This document shows positions 46,372-55,321 of a stretch of 64,000 nucleotides of DNA, piece by piece. Below the pieces are notes generated by a model. It ran no database searches. It was not told the DNA's origin and saw only the letters and a list, made by a program, of their open reading frames with translations. This stretch comes from Saccharicrinis sp963677655 (GTDB lineage Bacteria > Bacteroidota > Bacteroidia > Bacteroidales > Marinilabiliaceae). Within the stretch, counting starts at the first letter, position 1, and each line of letters starts with the position of its first letter. Both the position numbers and the translations under genes were made by a program. The stretch lies in the NCBI GenBank assembly GCA_963677655.1, contig OY782088.1; one strand, written 5' to 3'.

Positions 46372-47820
46372 TTATCCTACACTACCCTCTAAACTTATTT
46401 GCAGTAATTTTTGAGCTTCCACAGCAAACTCCATAGGTAATTGGTTAATTACCTCTTTCACGTATCCATTTACAATTAATCCTACTGCATCTTCGGTTGA
46501 TAGTCCTCTTGTATTACAATAGAATATCTGATCATCACCAATCTTTGAAGTAGTGGCTTCGTGTTCAACAATAGCAGTGTTATTATTGATTTCAAGATAT
46601 GGAAAAGTATGAGCGCCACATTGATCACCCATTAACAAAGAATCACATTGAGAGAAGTTACGTGCATTTTCTGCTTTTTTATTAACCCTAACCAACCCAC
46701 GATAACTATTCTGACTCTTTCCTGCAGATACACCTTTTGAGACAATTAAACTTCTTGTGTTTTTACCAAGGTGAATCATCTTTGTACCTGTATCTGCTTG
46801 TTGATAGTTATTAGTTACAGCCACAGAATAGAACTCTCCTACAGAATGATTACCCATCAATACACAACTTGGATATTTCCATGTTATTGCAGAACCTGTT
46901 TCTACTTGAGTCCACATAACTTTTGAGTAATCCCCTTTACACAGTGCTCTTTTTGTAACGAAGTTATAAATACCTCCCTTACCTTCTTTATCTCCGGGAT
47001 ACCAATTTTGAACAGTAGAATACTTAACTTCTGCTCTTTCCATCGTAACGATTTCTACAATTGCAGCATGCAACTGATTCTCGTCCCTTTGAGGAGCAGT
47101 ACAACCTTCAAGATAACTTACATAACTATCGTCATCAGCAACAATCAGTGTTCTTTCAAACTGACCTGTATTTGTAGCGTTTATTCTAAAATATGTTGAA
47201 AGTTCTATTGGACAGCGAACCCCTTTAGGAATATAAACAAAGGAACCATCGCTAAATACAGCACAATTAAGCGCTGCAAAATAGTTATCGGTATAAGGAA
47301 CTACCGATCCCATATATTTTTTAATTAAATCAGGATACTCATGAACAGCTTCACTAAAACTGCAAAATATAATACCTTTCTCCGCTAAAGTTTCTTTAAA
47401 AGTTGTTTTAACAGAAACACTATCCATTACCGCATCAACTGCTACTCCTGATAAAACTTTTTGTTCTTCCAATGGAATTCCTAGTTTATCAAATGTAGCT
47501 TTTAACTCCGGATCAACATCATCCATGCTTTCTAGCTGAGGTTTTTGCTTTGGGGCAGCGTAATATATAATATCCTGAAAGTCTATCTCAGGAATATTTA
47601 ATTTTGCCCAATCAGGCTGTTCCATTTTTAACCAATGGTTGTATGCCTTCAACCTAAACTCAAGCATCCACTCTGGTTCATTCTTCTTTTGAGATATTAA
47701 ACGAACCACATCTTCATCTAATCCTTTTGGTATTACCTCTGTTTCTATGTCAGTCGTGAAACCATACTTATAGTCACTTCCGGTAACCTCTTCTAATATT
47801 TTATCCTGATCTTCTGCCAT
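46372..47820 (-). CDS. sufB: Fe-S cluster assembly protein SufB
   Basis: 482 residues. Main cluster scaffold of the SUF system. It begins with a SufB N-terminal region (YGFTTDIETEVIPKGLDEDV, EPEWMLEFRLKAYNHW). FSDGSFVYIPKGVRCPIELS, DDSYVSYLEGCTAPQRDENQ, VKYSTVQNWYPGDKEGKGGI and MGDQCGAHTFPYLEI are all standard. First gene of the operon. About 90 bases upstream of its start is a good Bacteroidota-type promoter (47911-47942). Confidence 0.97.
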   Translation of the reverse strand: MAEDQDKILEEVTGSDYKYGFTTDIETEVIPKGLDEDVVRLISQKKNEPEWMLEFRLKAYNHWLKMEQPDWAKLNIPEIDFQDIIYYAAPKQKPQLESMDDVDPELKATFDKLGIPLEEQKVLSGVAVDAVMDSVSVKTTFKETLAEKGIIFCSFSEAVHEYPDLIKKYMGSVVPYTDNYFAALNCAVFSDGSFVYIPKGVRCPIELSTYFRINATNTGQFERTLIVADDDSYVSYLEGCTAPQRDENQLHAAIVEIVTMERAEVKYSTVQNWYPGDKEGKGGIYNFVTKRALCKGDYSKVMWTQVETGSAITWKYPSCVLMGNHSVGEFYSVAVTNNYQQADTGTKMIHLGKNTRSLIVSKGVSAGKSQNSYRGLVRVNKKAENARNFSQCDSLLMGDQCGAHTFPYLEINNNTAIVEHEATTSKIGDDQIFYCNTRGLSTEDAVGLIVNGYVKEVINQLPMEFAVEAQKLLQISLEGSVG

Positions 47821-47910
47821 AATTACTTTGTTATCTGTTTCTAAAACAATCGAATTTTCATTGTGTTTATTGGATTGTTAAAGAAATCTGAATTACATGC
47901 TATGAATGTG

Positions 47911-47942
47911 CAAAATTAGTAAACTATTTAGATTAAGTAAAA
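47911..47942 (-). promoter_or_regulatory. Candidate promoter of the suf operon
   Basis: On the minus strand TTTT, 20 bases, TAATTTTG. This fits the Bacteroidota housekeeping consensus TTTG-N19/20-TAnnTTTG at the -7 element exactly and at 3 of 4 bases in the -33 element. The predicted leader is about 85 bases. Confidence 0.55.
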
Positions 47943-48285
47943 TTAAGCCATTCTAAATAAGCATTATTTTTTCATATTTCATTACCAATTGATTATCAAC
48001 ACAAAATCAAATAAATCAATCACTAATTCAGTTGAATATTCGAACCGTGATTAAAATATAATTTTGTCATCTACTTCTGAAATTCACAAAATAATTCGGG
48101 CAAAATTACTTTTTCTCTCCTTCAGTAATTAATAGGTGATATAATTACGTTGACGATGTAAAAATAACATTTATCATTTTTATTTCATTAAAAAATAGGG
48201 GCCAGACAATGAATTTTATAATTTTTTAGCAAAGCTTACCAATTTTTATTTACCCGACTCCATCTTTTTATTAAGCAATTTTCAT

Positions 48286-48317
48286 TTTGATAAACCCGCG
48301 TATTATTTATACATTTA
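48286..48317 (+). promoter_or_regulatory. Candidate promoter of the ECF sigma gene
   Basis: TTTG (48286-48289), 20 bases, TACATTTA (48310-48317; 5 of 6 fixed positions of TAnnTTTG). It ends 19 bases before the ATG. It looks like a housekeeping promoter, but an autoregulated ECF promoter in the same place cannot be excluded. Confidence 0.5.
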
Positions 48318-48336
48318 GCAACATTTTTTAAGATAA

Positions 48337-48924
48337 ATGAAATTATTTCACACAAGAATAAAAATTAGTTCAGATCTAGAATTAATTCACAATTATCAGG
48401 AAACAGACAATCTTGATATACTTGGCGAATTATATCTAAGATATATGGATCTTGTCTTTGGAGTGTGTTTAAAATATCTTAAAAATAAAGCTGATGCTCA
48501 AGATGCCGTTATTCAAATATTTGAGAAACTTACCATCACATTAAAAGATGCTCAAATAGAAAACTTTAAACCATGGCTTTATGTTGTAAGTAAAAACTAC
48601 TGCTTAATGGAACTTAGAAAAATTAAGCACTATACTATATCAATTGACGATCAAAAAAGTTATGTAGATAGTTTTATGGAAAATCAATATGATTTACATC
48701 CTATTGATGAAGAGCAAAACAAAATAAACGAAGAAGCCCTTAAATCTTGTATAAACAATCTTAAACAACAACAAAAAGAAAGCATTGAACTCTTTTATTT
48801 CAAAGAAATGACTTATCAGGAAATTTCTAATAAAATGGAAGTTGATATAAAAAAGGTAAAAAGTTACATTCAAAATGCTAAAAGAAATTTAAAAATCTGT
48901 TTAGAAAGAAATAATGCCTTATAA
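48337..48924 (+). CDS. ECF-type RNA polymerase sigma factor
   Basis: 195 residues. Region 2 is visible at about 25-95 (LYLRYMDLVFGVCLKYLKNK, ADAQDAVIQIFEKL, FKPWLYVVSKNYCLMELRK). Region 4 is at about 135-190 (QQKESIELFYFKEMTYQEIS, MEVDIKKVKSYIQNAKRNLK). There is no region 1 or 3, as usual for ECF factors. The stop overlaps the start of the next gene by 11 bases, the usual arrangement for a sigma factor and its membrane regulator. The target regulon is unknown. Confidence 0.93.
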   Translation: MKLFHTRIKISSDLELIHNYQETDNLDILGELYLRYMDLVFGVCLKYLKNKADAQDAVIQIFEKLTITLKDAQIENFKPWLYVVSKNYCLMELRKIKHYTISIDDQKSYVDSFMENQYDLHPIDEEQNKINEEALKSCINNLKQQQKESIELFYFKEMTYQEISNKMEVDIKKVKSYIQNAKRNLKICLERNNAL

Positions 48925-50206
48925 AAACAAAAACATATCAAGAATATTAAAATATCTGAACAATGAACTTTCAGATAAGGATAGATATGCTTTTGAACGA
49001 GAAATGGAAGCAGATCCTTTTTTAATGGATGCAGTAGAAGGCTATGAACACATGAATCCCACAGAAATTGATCATCTATTAAATCAACTCCAAGAAAGAA
49101 TGCCTCACAATAACAAAAAAATAATGCCGTTATGGTTAAAAATTGCAGCATCTGTTTTTTTCATAATTGGTATCTCTACTTTATTTTTCATATCGAATAA
49201 TAAGAACTCAGATCCATTATTAAGTAAACAACAAGAATTACCTATAAACAAACCTCTTGAAGATACATTATCTAGTGCATCAAAAAAAACAGTCAAAAAA
49301 GAAATAGATGACAACATAGTAGAAGAGAATATACAAGATACTATTTCCTCGAGAAAAATAACTACATCCAGAATAAGTACTCAAATAATAAAAGAAACTT
49401 CTGTTGCTAAATTACCAAGGAATGACCTAAATTTTAAAAAAGAAGAAATAGAAAAAGATAGCAGTCTTTCTTCTGACTTGGTACAAGAATCAGAATTTAC
49501 TACAGAAAAAAGAAATAACATTTTAATTGGGACTATTGAAGGAGATAAAATAAAGATGGATAAAAGTCTTTATGCATCAGATTTAGAAGTTGATCAAAAC
49601 GTATTGAAAGATTCTTTCATTCAGTATAGCGGTAAAGTAGTTGATGAAAATGGAACTCCAATTCCAGGTGTGACCATAATTGAAGAGGGCAAACCAAACG
49701 GAACTATTACTGACACAGATGGAAAATTCACTCTTAAAACCTCAAAAAAAGAAAGTTTATTATCATTTGATTTTATTGGATTCAAGCAAAAGAAACTTCT
49801 TGCAAACAAAGACTCTATTGGAGAAGTTGTATTAGAAAATGAAACTTTAGCACTTGATGAGGTTGTAACTATTGGTTACGGAACAAAATCTAAAAGTAGA
49901 GTTAAAGAAAAAACAGAAGAAGTTGAAAATAATTTAATCCCAACTCCTTTAATAGGAATAAAAAAATTCAAACGAAAAATTGAGCGTAGCCTTCAGTTAC
50001 CTGAGAACTTTTCTAATAAAGAGATACGAGTAAATATTATTGTTTCTGAATCAGGAGAAATAGCAGATATTAAAATCATTACTCCAGTCAATGATACATT
50101 TGACTCTGACCTTAAAGCTAAAATCAAAGAACAAGGGCTTTGGGAAACGGCTATAATAAATAATAAACCGACAAAAGGTTCCAGGTTAGTTATTTTTGAA
50201 TTTTAA
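48914..50206 (+). CDS. Membrane anti-sigma-like protein with carboxypeptidase-regulatory-like and TonB-C-like periplasmic domains
   Basis: 430 residues. The cytoplasmic N-terminus (1-70: ILKYLNNELSDKDRYAFERE, PFLMDAVEGYE) looks like the short anti-sigma helix bundle of Bacteroidota. One membrane helix follows (about 72-94). The periplasmic part has a polar linker, then a carboxypeptidase-regulatory-like domain (237-308; YSGKVVDENGTPIPGVTI, TDTDGKFTLKT). After it come a Ton-box-like LALDEVVTIGYGTKSKSRV (314-326) and a TonB-C-like end (353-430; KFKRKIERSLQLPENFSN, VNIIVSESGEIADIKI). No FecR domain. A signalling role for the adjacent sigma factor is inferred from overlap and topology; the combination of domains is unusual. 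Confidence 0.82.
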   Translation: MPYKNKNISRILKYLNNELSDKDRYAFEREMEADPFLMDAVEGYEHMNPTEIDHLLNQLQERMPHNNKKIMPLWLKIAASVFFIIGISTLFFISNNKNSDPLLSKQQELPINKPLEDTLSSASKKTVKKEIDDNIVEENIQDTISSRKITTSRISTQIIKETSVAKLPRNDLNFKKEEIEKDSSLSSDLVQESEFTTEKRNNILIGTIEGDKIKMDKSLYASDLEVDQNVLKDSFIQYSGKVVDENGTPIPGVTIIEEGKPNGTITDTDGKFTLKTSKKESLLSFDFIGFKQKKLLANKDSIGEVVLENETLALDEVVTIGYGTKSKSRVKEKTEEVENNLIPTPLIGIKKFKRKIERSLQLPENFSNKEIRVNIIVSESGEIADIKIITPVNDTFDSDLKAKIKEQGLWETAIINNKPTKGSRLVIFEF

Positions 50207-50243
50207 TGTATTTCATCTAGGCTCATACACAACCTAACCATAA

Positions 50244-52097
50244 TTATTTATGTTTTATCCCAATACTATCTAATATTTCAACATATCTGGGATGAGTATT
50301 TAATTTTTCAAAAGCAACAGACATAAGAGAGTATGGGTGAAACATTCTTTGATTTATCTGAAGTTCTATCTGCTCCATTGCCTTATCATACTCGTTCAAC
50401 ATCAAATAATATACTGTTTTATCACTAGCTTTTTTTTGAAATTTAATTCCTAATTTCAAGAGCCCAATAATTTTTTCTTTCCTAAATGCCTCATCTGCTT
50501 CCTTAGGCCTCCATTGCCCTGTATACAAACCAAGATTTTTAAATGATTTAAGAGCGTTCTGCTCGTCACCCCTAAAAGCAAATATTTTAAATTTAGCATT
50601 GTAACTCCAAATATGATTATCACTAAAATCTTTACCAAATTCAACCTCAGCAAGAGCATTGTCATAATCTTTATCTAATAAATATAGCTTTGAACTTACA
50701 ATACGATGAACAAAGCACAAAGGATCTAATTCAATAGCTTTATTAATATGATACCTTGCTTCTTTTCGCCTCCCAATAGCCCCAAGGAATTCAGCATAAT
50801 ATTGATGTGTTAAAGAATGGTTTGGATTTAATTTGATTGAAGTTAAAAATTCGCGTTCCCCTGCTTTCATATCCCAATCATAATCCCACAACACATAAGC
50901 TAGAATATTATGTGCTTCCGCCAAATCATTATCTATCTCCAAAGCTTTGTTTGCCCAATATCTGGCACTGTCCATACCATCATGCCTATCCATTACATCA
51001 TACCAAGCAAGTAGAAAATATGCATCTGCCAATTCTGCATAAGCTAAAGCATATTCTGGGTCTTTTTCAATTGCCTGCTTAAAATAAGGTACACTCTTTA
51101 GCATATCTTCTCTGGTTCTTTTATTAAGATAATAGCGGCCAATTTGTTTATTTTTAAGTGCTTCAGAATTTATGGTTTGATTTAAAGTTAATTTCTCTTT
51201 TTCTTTATCTGTCAAAACAAAACATAATTCCTTTGAAATTTCACGACTCAATTCACTTTGTATTTCAAACATTTTATCCACCTTTCTATCATAAAGCTTG
51301 GCCCAAATATGTTTGTCATTGCGCGCATCAATCAATTGCACATTGAGTCTCATTTTTTTAGCATCTCTTCGAACTGAACCCTCAATTATATACCTAACCT
51401 GCAATTGCTTACTAATTTCTTGTATTGTTATATTTTTTCGGTCACGAAACCTTGAAGAAGATGTACTGGAAATGACTTTTAATCCTTCAACTTTTGATAA
51501 TCGACTTAATAAATCTTCCATTATTCCATCTGCCAAAAACTGATTTTCAACATCCGATGAAAGATTAATAAAGGGGAGAATAGCAACAGACTTACTTCTT
51601 CGACATGCCCCAGTATTTATAAAAACATATGCAGTACTTATTAAAATGGCCAATAATACAACAGAGAGAAGAACCCGGAAAGTATGCTTATTACTTTTCA
51701 CATATATCTGTTCCTTATTATTTTGAAATGCTCCAGGTGAAATATTAAAACGATCCTTAAAAACCTTATTAAAATAACTTGACGTCTTAAATCCAACTTC
51801 ATAGGCTACTTCAGAAACTGTTTTAAAATTATCTTTTAAAAGTTTTTTTGCATATTCTAACCTTGCTTCAATAATCAGATCATTAGCCGATTTCCCTAGT
51901 AATTGAATTAATTTACGATGTAGCATAGAGCGACTTAAGCAAACATCTGTGGCAAGTTGCTCTACTGAATACTTTTCATTGCTAATATTTTTACCAATGC
52001 TTAGGTATACTTTATCTAGTAATATTTTATCTTTAGAAGTCAATTCTTCCATTACATAGCCATTTAAATCTTTTTTGGACTCCCGGACTATAATCAA
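50244..52097 (-). CDS. AraC-type regulator fused to membrane segment, TolB-like domain and TPR repeats
   Basis: 617 residues. Residues about 20-125 are an AraC DNA-binding domain (YSVEQLATDVCLSRSMLHRK, TVSEVAYEVGFKTSSYFNKV, FKDRFNISPGAF). A single membrane helix lies at 141-161. Then comes a TolB-like / adenylate-cyclase-associated domain (168-290; SVAILPFINLSSDVENQFLA, GIMEDLLSRLSKVEGLKVIS, YIIEGSVRRDAKKMRLNVQL). About five TPR units follow (PYFKQAIEKDPEYALAYAEL, NKALEIDNDLAEAHNILAY). This is a one-component membrane regulator with DNA-binding inside and a probable periplasmic sensor, like CadC in layout but with an AraC head. Met16 is an alternative start. Convergent with the ECF operon. 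Confidence 0.9.
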   Translation of the reverse strand: MIIVRESKKDLNGYVMEELTSKDKILLDKVYLSIGKNISNEKYSVEQLATDVCLSRSMLHRKLIQLLGKSANDLIIEARLEYAKKLLKDNFKTVSEVAYEVGFKTSSYFNKVFKDRFNISPGAFQNNKEQIYVKSNKHTFRVLLSVVLLAILISTAYVFINTGACRRSKSVAILPFINLSSDVENQFLADGIMEDLLSRLSKVEGLKVISSTSSSRFRDRKNITIQEISKQLQVRYIIEGSVRRDAKKMRLNVQLIDARNDKHIWAKLYDRKVDKMFEIQSELSREISKELCFVLTDKEKEKLTLNQTINSEALKNKQIGRYYLNKRTREDMLKSVPYFKQAIEKDPEYALAYAELADAYFLLAWYDVMDRHDGMDSARYWANKALEIDNDLAEAHNILAYVLWDYDWDMKAGEREFLTSIKLNPNHSLTHQYYAEFLGAIGRRKEARYHINKAIELDPLCFVHRIVSSKLYLLDKDYDNALAEVEFGKDFSDNHIWSYNAKFKIFAFRGDEQNALKSFKNLGLYTGQWRPKEADEAFRKEKIIGLLKLGIKFQKKASDKTVYYLMLNEYDKAMEQIELQINQRMFHPYSLMSVAFEKLNTHPRYVEILDSIGIKHK

Positions 52098-52131
52098 ATT
52101 TACAAGATTTATTAACCCTTATCAACAAAAA

Positions 52132-52158
52132 AAGGTGAACAACAATGTTATTCACCTT
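52132..52158 (-). terminator. Rho-independent terminator after aroA
   Basis: AAGGTGAA / TTCACCTT arms extended by CAAC/GTTA pairing with a bulge, then seven T's on the minus strand, about 25 bases after the aroA stop. Confidence 0.8.
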
Positions 52159-52183
52159 ATATAAGATTAAACCTTAAAGTATA

Positions 52184-53407
52184 TTATTCCTTTATTACGT
52201 AGCCAAATTCTTTTAAATGATCCCAATATTTAGGATATGATTTTGAAACAACAGCCGGATCATCTACATCAATATTTCCCACAGTTGATACAGCAGGTGC
52301 AAAAGCCATAGCCATTCTATGATCTTTATAAGTTGCTATACAAGGAACTTCACCCTTATCACATTTTGCTCCGTCCCATATTAGATTATCAACATCGTTT
52401 GATTGTAATTTAAAACCAAGTTTTTTCAACTCATCAATCAATGCATTTATTCTATCTGTTTCTTTAATTTTTAGCGTTTGCAGACCTGTAAACTCAAAAG
52501 GAACACCTAAACAGCAACACGTAACAGCAAATGTTTGAGCTAAATCAGGTTGTTCTATAAAATTGTAGTTAAATTGCTTTACCAAATTTCCGGTATTTTT
52601 CAGAACCAAACCATTTCTTGAAAATTTATAATCTACACCCAATTGAGTAAATAATTCAGCAACTTTTGAATCACCCTGCTCACTATATCTTTTAACTCCT
52701 TTCAAAATCAACTCTGATCCTTTATTCAGGGCTGCAATTTGAAACCAATAGGAAGCTGCACTCCAATCTGCCTCAACAGTAAAATCTGTAGGTTGATATT
52801 GACCTGCAGGAACTGTAATCACATTATCTTTCCAATGGCTTTTAATTCCGAAAGTTTCCATCATTTTCAGTGTAAGTAAAATGTATGGTCTTGAAATAAT
52901 TTCACCAGTTAAAGTTAGTCTTAAGCCATTTTCCATAGTCGGTCCAATCATCAATAATGCAGAAATATATTGACTACTAACATCACCTGCCAATTCAAGA
53001 TCTCCACCTTCCATTGCACTACCGAATATTTTTAAAGGAGGATAACCTTCCTTTTCAATATATTCAATTTTTGCCCCTAATTTATTTAAAGCTTCAACTA
53101 AGATTTTAATAGGTCTTTGTTTCATTCTTTCAGAACCTGTTATAGTCCACTCTCCAACAATCTTAGAAAGAAAAGCTGTTAAAAACCTCATTGTTGTACC
53201 AGCTGCTCCTACGTCAAATTTATTTCCATCCGATTGCAATGCTTTAATTAACAATTGTGTATCATCACTATCAGATAAATTTTTAATAGGCTTAGCACTA
53301 TATGCCAACGCATTTAAAATTAAGGCTCTATTACTAATACTCTTTGAGGTTGGTAATTCTACTGTATATGGAGACACCTGTTCGGGTGCTGAAACTTTAT
53401 ATTGCAT
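52184..53407 (-). CDS. aroA: 3-phosphoshikimate 1-carboxyvinyltransferase (EPSP synthase)
   Basis: 407 residues, slightly short of the enterobacterial enzyme but normal for Bacteroidota. Adds enolpyruvate to shikimate-3-phosphate in chorismate synthesis. Motifs: ELPTSKSISNRALILNALAY (substrate loop), GAAGTTMRFLTAFLS, GSERMKQRPIKILVEALNKL, AGDVSSQYISALLM, VEADWSAASYWF, and KETDRINALIDELKKLG. The second half ends in TYKDHRMAMAFAPA. It follows aroB on the same strand with about 45 bases between, forming a small shikimate operon closed by the terminator at 52132. Confidence 0.97.
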   Translation of the reverse strand: MQYKVSAPEQVSPYTVELPTSKSISNRALILNALAYSAKPIKNLSDSDDTQLLIKALQSDGNKFDVGAAGTTMRFLTAFLSKIVGEWTITGSERMKQRPIKILVEALNKLGAKIEYIEKEGYPPLKIFGSAMEGGDLELAGDVSSQYISALLMIGPTMENGLRLTLTGEIISRPYILLTLKMMETFGIKSHWKDNVITVPAGQYQPTDFTVEADWSAASYWFQIAALNKGSELILKGVKRYSEQGDSKVAELFTQLGVDYKFSRNGLVLKNTGNLVKQFNYNFIEQPDLAQTFAVTCCCLGVPFEFTGLQTLKIKETDRINALIDELKKLGFKLQSNDVDNLIWDGAKCDKGEVPCIATYKDHRMAMAFAPAVSTVGNIDVDDPAVVSKSYPKYWDHLKEFGYVIKE

Positions 53408-53453
53408 TTTTTTTATTTTAAATTCAACTCTTCAAAAACAGTTCAATTATGAG

Positions 53454-54521
53454 TTATTGTTCTTTATAAAAATTAAGGGCCTCATAAATTAAATCTTTTG
53501 AACAAGTTTGATTTATTTCAATTTGACCAATATCTTTTAAAAGGGTGAAATTTATTTGATTCTTTTCGTTCTTTTTATCGTGAGTCATCAACATAAATAA
53601 ATCCTCGAAGTCAGCTTGTTCAAATTGAAACTTACCATAAATAGATGTAATCATTTGACTTATTTCTTCGATCTTATCCATTGGGAATCCACATATTTTA
53701 TTACCCAAATATAATTCTGCCACCATTCCGTACGCAACAGCATAACCATGAAGTACAGGACGACCTTTTTTCATGGCAAAGCTTTCAAATGCATGACCGA
53801 TTGTATGACCGAAATTCAATGACTTACGAACATTTTTCTCTGTTGGATCTGCTTTAACAAAATGTTCCTTTATGTGAATAGAATTAACGACAAGCTTTTT
53901 TAGTTCTGACACATCAGCATTTTTAATATCAAATTGCTTAATGACACTCCAATCGTTTTCAGAATAAATTAAAGCATGCTTGATCATTTCTGCATAACCA
54001 GAACAAATATTTTCTTCATCCTGAGTTTCTACAAAACCTGTATCAACCAATACTGCAGAAGCGTGCTTAAAAACTCCTATTTCGTTTTTAAAACCATTAA
54101 AGTTGATACCTGTTTTACCACCAACACTAGCATCAACCTGACTTAATAATGTTGTAGGAATATTTATAAAGTTGATACCTCTTTTAAAAGTTGCTGCAGC
54201 AAAACCTCCCAAATCACATGGCATACCACCGGCTAAATTAATTAGAGTAGATTTTCTATCAGCGCCATTAGCACTTAAAAATTCCCAAACCTTTGATATT
54301 GCTTCTATATTTTTATTTTGATCGCCTTGTTCAATTATAATGATATTATCCTCATCAACTTCTGGAATACCTTTGATTTTTGGATAACAATATTTATACG
54401 AACCTGTATCTACCAATAAAAAAACCTTACCATTGTTATATTTTTTTATTAATTCTGATAGATCCTGCTTTAAATTTTCAGCTCCGTAAACCTTTGATTC
54501 ACTCTCTTCTATAACTTGCAT
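53454..54521 (-). CDS. aroB: 3-dehydroquinate synthase
   Basis: 355 residues. NAD- and metal-dependent second step of the shikimate pathway. Visible: IIIEQGDQNKNIEAISKVWE, ADRKSTLINLAGGMPCDLGG, GINFINIPTTLLSQVDASVG, GKTGINFNGFKNEIGVFKHA, and the metal-binding stretch SLNFGHTIGHAFES. Usual length and uninterrupted. It is the first gene of the aroB-aroA pair. Confidence 0.97.
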   Translation of the reverse strand: MQVIEESESKVYGAENLKQDLSELIKKYNNGKVFLLVDTGSYKYCYPKIKGIPEVDEDNIIIIEQGDQNKNIEAISKVWEFLSANGADRKSTLINLAGGMPCDLGGFAAATFKRGINFINIPTTLLSQVDASVGGKTGINFNGFKNEIGVFKHASAVLVDTGFVETQDEENICSGYAEMIKHALIYSENDWSVIKQFDIKNADVSELKKLVVNSIHIKEHFVKADPTEKNVRKSLNFGHTIGHAFESFAMKKGRPVLHGYAVAYGMVAELYLGNKICGFPMDKIEEISQMITSIYGKFQFEQADFEDLFMLMTHDKKNEKNQINFTLLKDIGQIEINQTCSKDLIYEALNFYKEQ

Positions 54522-54868
54522 TAAATCTTTTATTTTGTTTTTCTCAACACCGAAAAATTATCCGCCAAAAATAAATAAAAAAGGTTGGAGATGCACTAAA
54601 TAGTAACAAAATATTAGCAGATAAAAATATCAACAGAGTATTACAATAGAGACTCAAGATATAGAACTATTTACAATTTGCCCAAAAACAATGCTCATAA
54701 CGATCCATAATACACTATTTACCACTATCATTCAATAGCTTACAAAACACTTCAACAAACTACTAGAACATAAAATGGATTTCATAAACCATATATTTAT
54801 CAGTTCTTTTACGAAATTCATTATATTTTATGCACTTTAGCATTTGAAATAAAACTAATTCTAAAAAA
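54522..54868. other. Divergent upstream region of aroB and a small membrane protein
   Basis: AT-rich, no gene and no strong palindrome seen. It should hold the aroB promoter on the minus strand and that of the 150-residue membrane protein on plus; I could not pick either with confidence. Confidence 0.5.
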
Positions 54869-55321
54869 ATGAACAATAGGAAAACAGCAGGTAGCATACA
54901 ACTATTACTAACTTTTGTATCACTTTTATCCTTAGCCTCATTTATATGCAGCCAGGTTATTTCTGTGATGATGACACCTGAAATTCAATGGAGTACCGGC
55001 ATATTAACCATTGTTGTTTTTTACTACTTCATGACTGGAGGATTTTATTATCTCGAATTAGATAAGGTTGATGACTCTCTGGAAGTTAAATTCTACAACT
55101 CATTTCCTTTTAACAGGTCATTTAAAATGTACAAAATTCCAATTTCTTCATTTATTAAATATGATACATCAGGCAATAAATTCTACAAAAAGAAACTTTA
55201 TTTATATCAAATGTCAGCAAGTCAACTTGCAAAGTATCCTCCAATCTATATTTCAGCATTATCAAAAAAAGATGAACTAAACATGAGTACTTTTTTTAAA
55301 CAGCTTAAAAACAATAATTAG
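54869..55321 (+). CDS. Small membrane protein of unknown function
   Basis: 150 residues. Two hydrophobic segments are visible (about 8-33 and 42-60; SIQLLLTFVSLLSLASFI, STGILTIVVFYYFMTGGFYY). A basic, aromatic soluble C-terminal half follows (NRSFKMYKIPISSFIKYDTS, KKKLYLYQMSA). It resembles a membrane-anchored PH-like protein in outline (two helices then a beta-rich tail), but I could not match it to a named family. It converges with the DUF4249 gene and their stop codons overlap. Confidence 0.65.
   Translation: MNNRKTAGSIQLLLTFVSLLSLASFICSQVISVMMTPEIQWSTGILTIVVFYYFMTGGFYYLELDKVDDSLEVKFYNSFPFNRSFKMYKIPISSFIKYDTSGNKFYKKKLYLYQMSASQLAKYPPIYISALSKKDELNMSTFFKQLKNNN

Larger units (their letters stand above)
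47821..48336. other. Divergent promoter region between sufB and the ECF sigma gene
   Basis: Contains candidate promoters for both directions (47911-47942 minus, 48286-48317 plus). A small GTAATTA..TAATTAC inverted repeat (48125-48148) lies between. No coding sequence seen. Confidence 0.6.
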
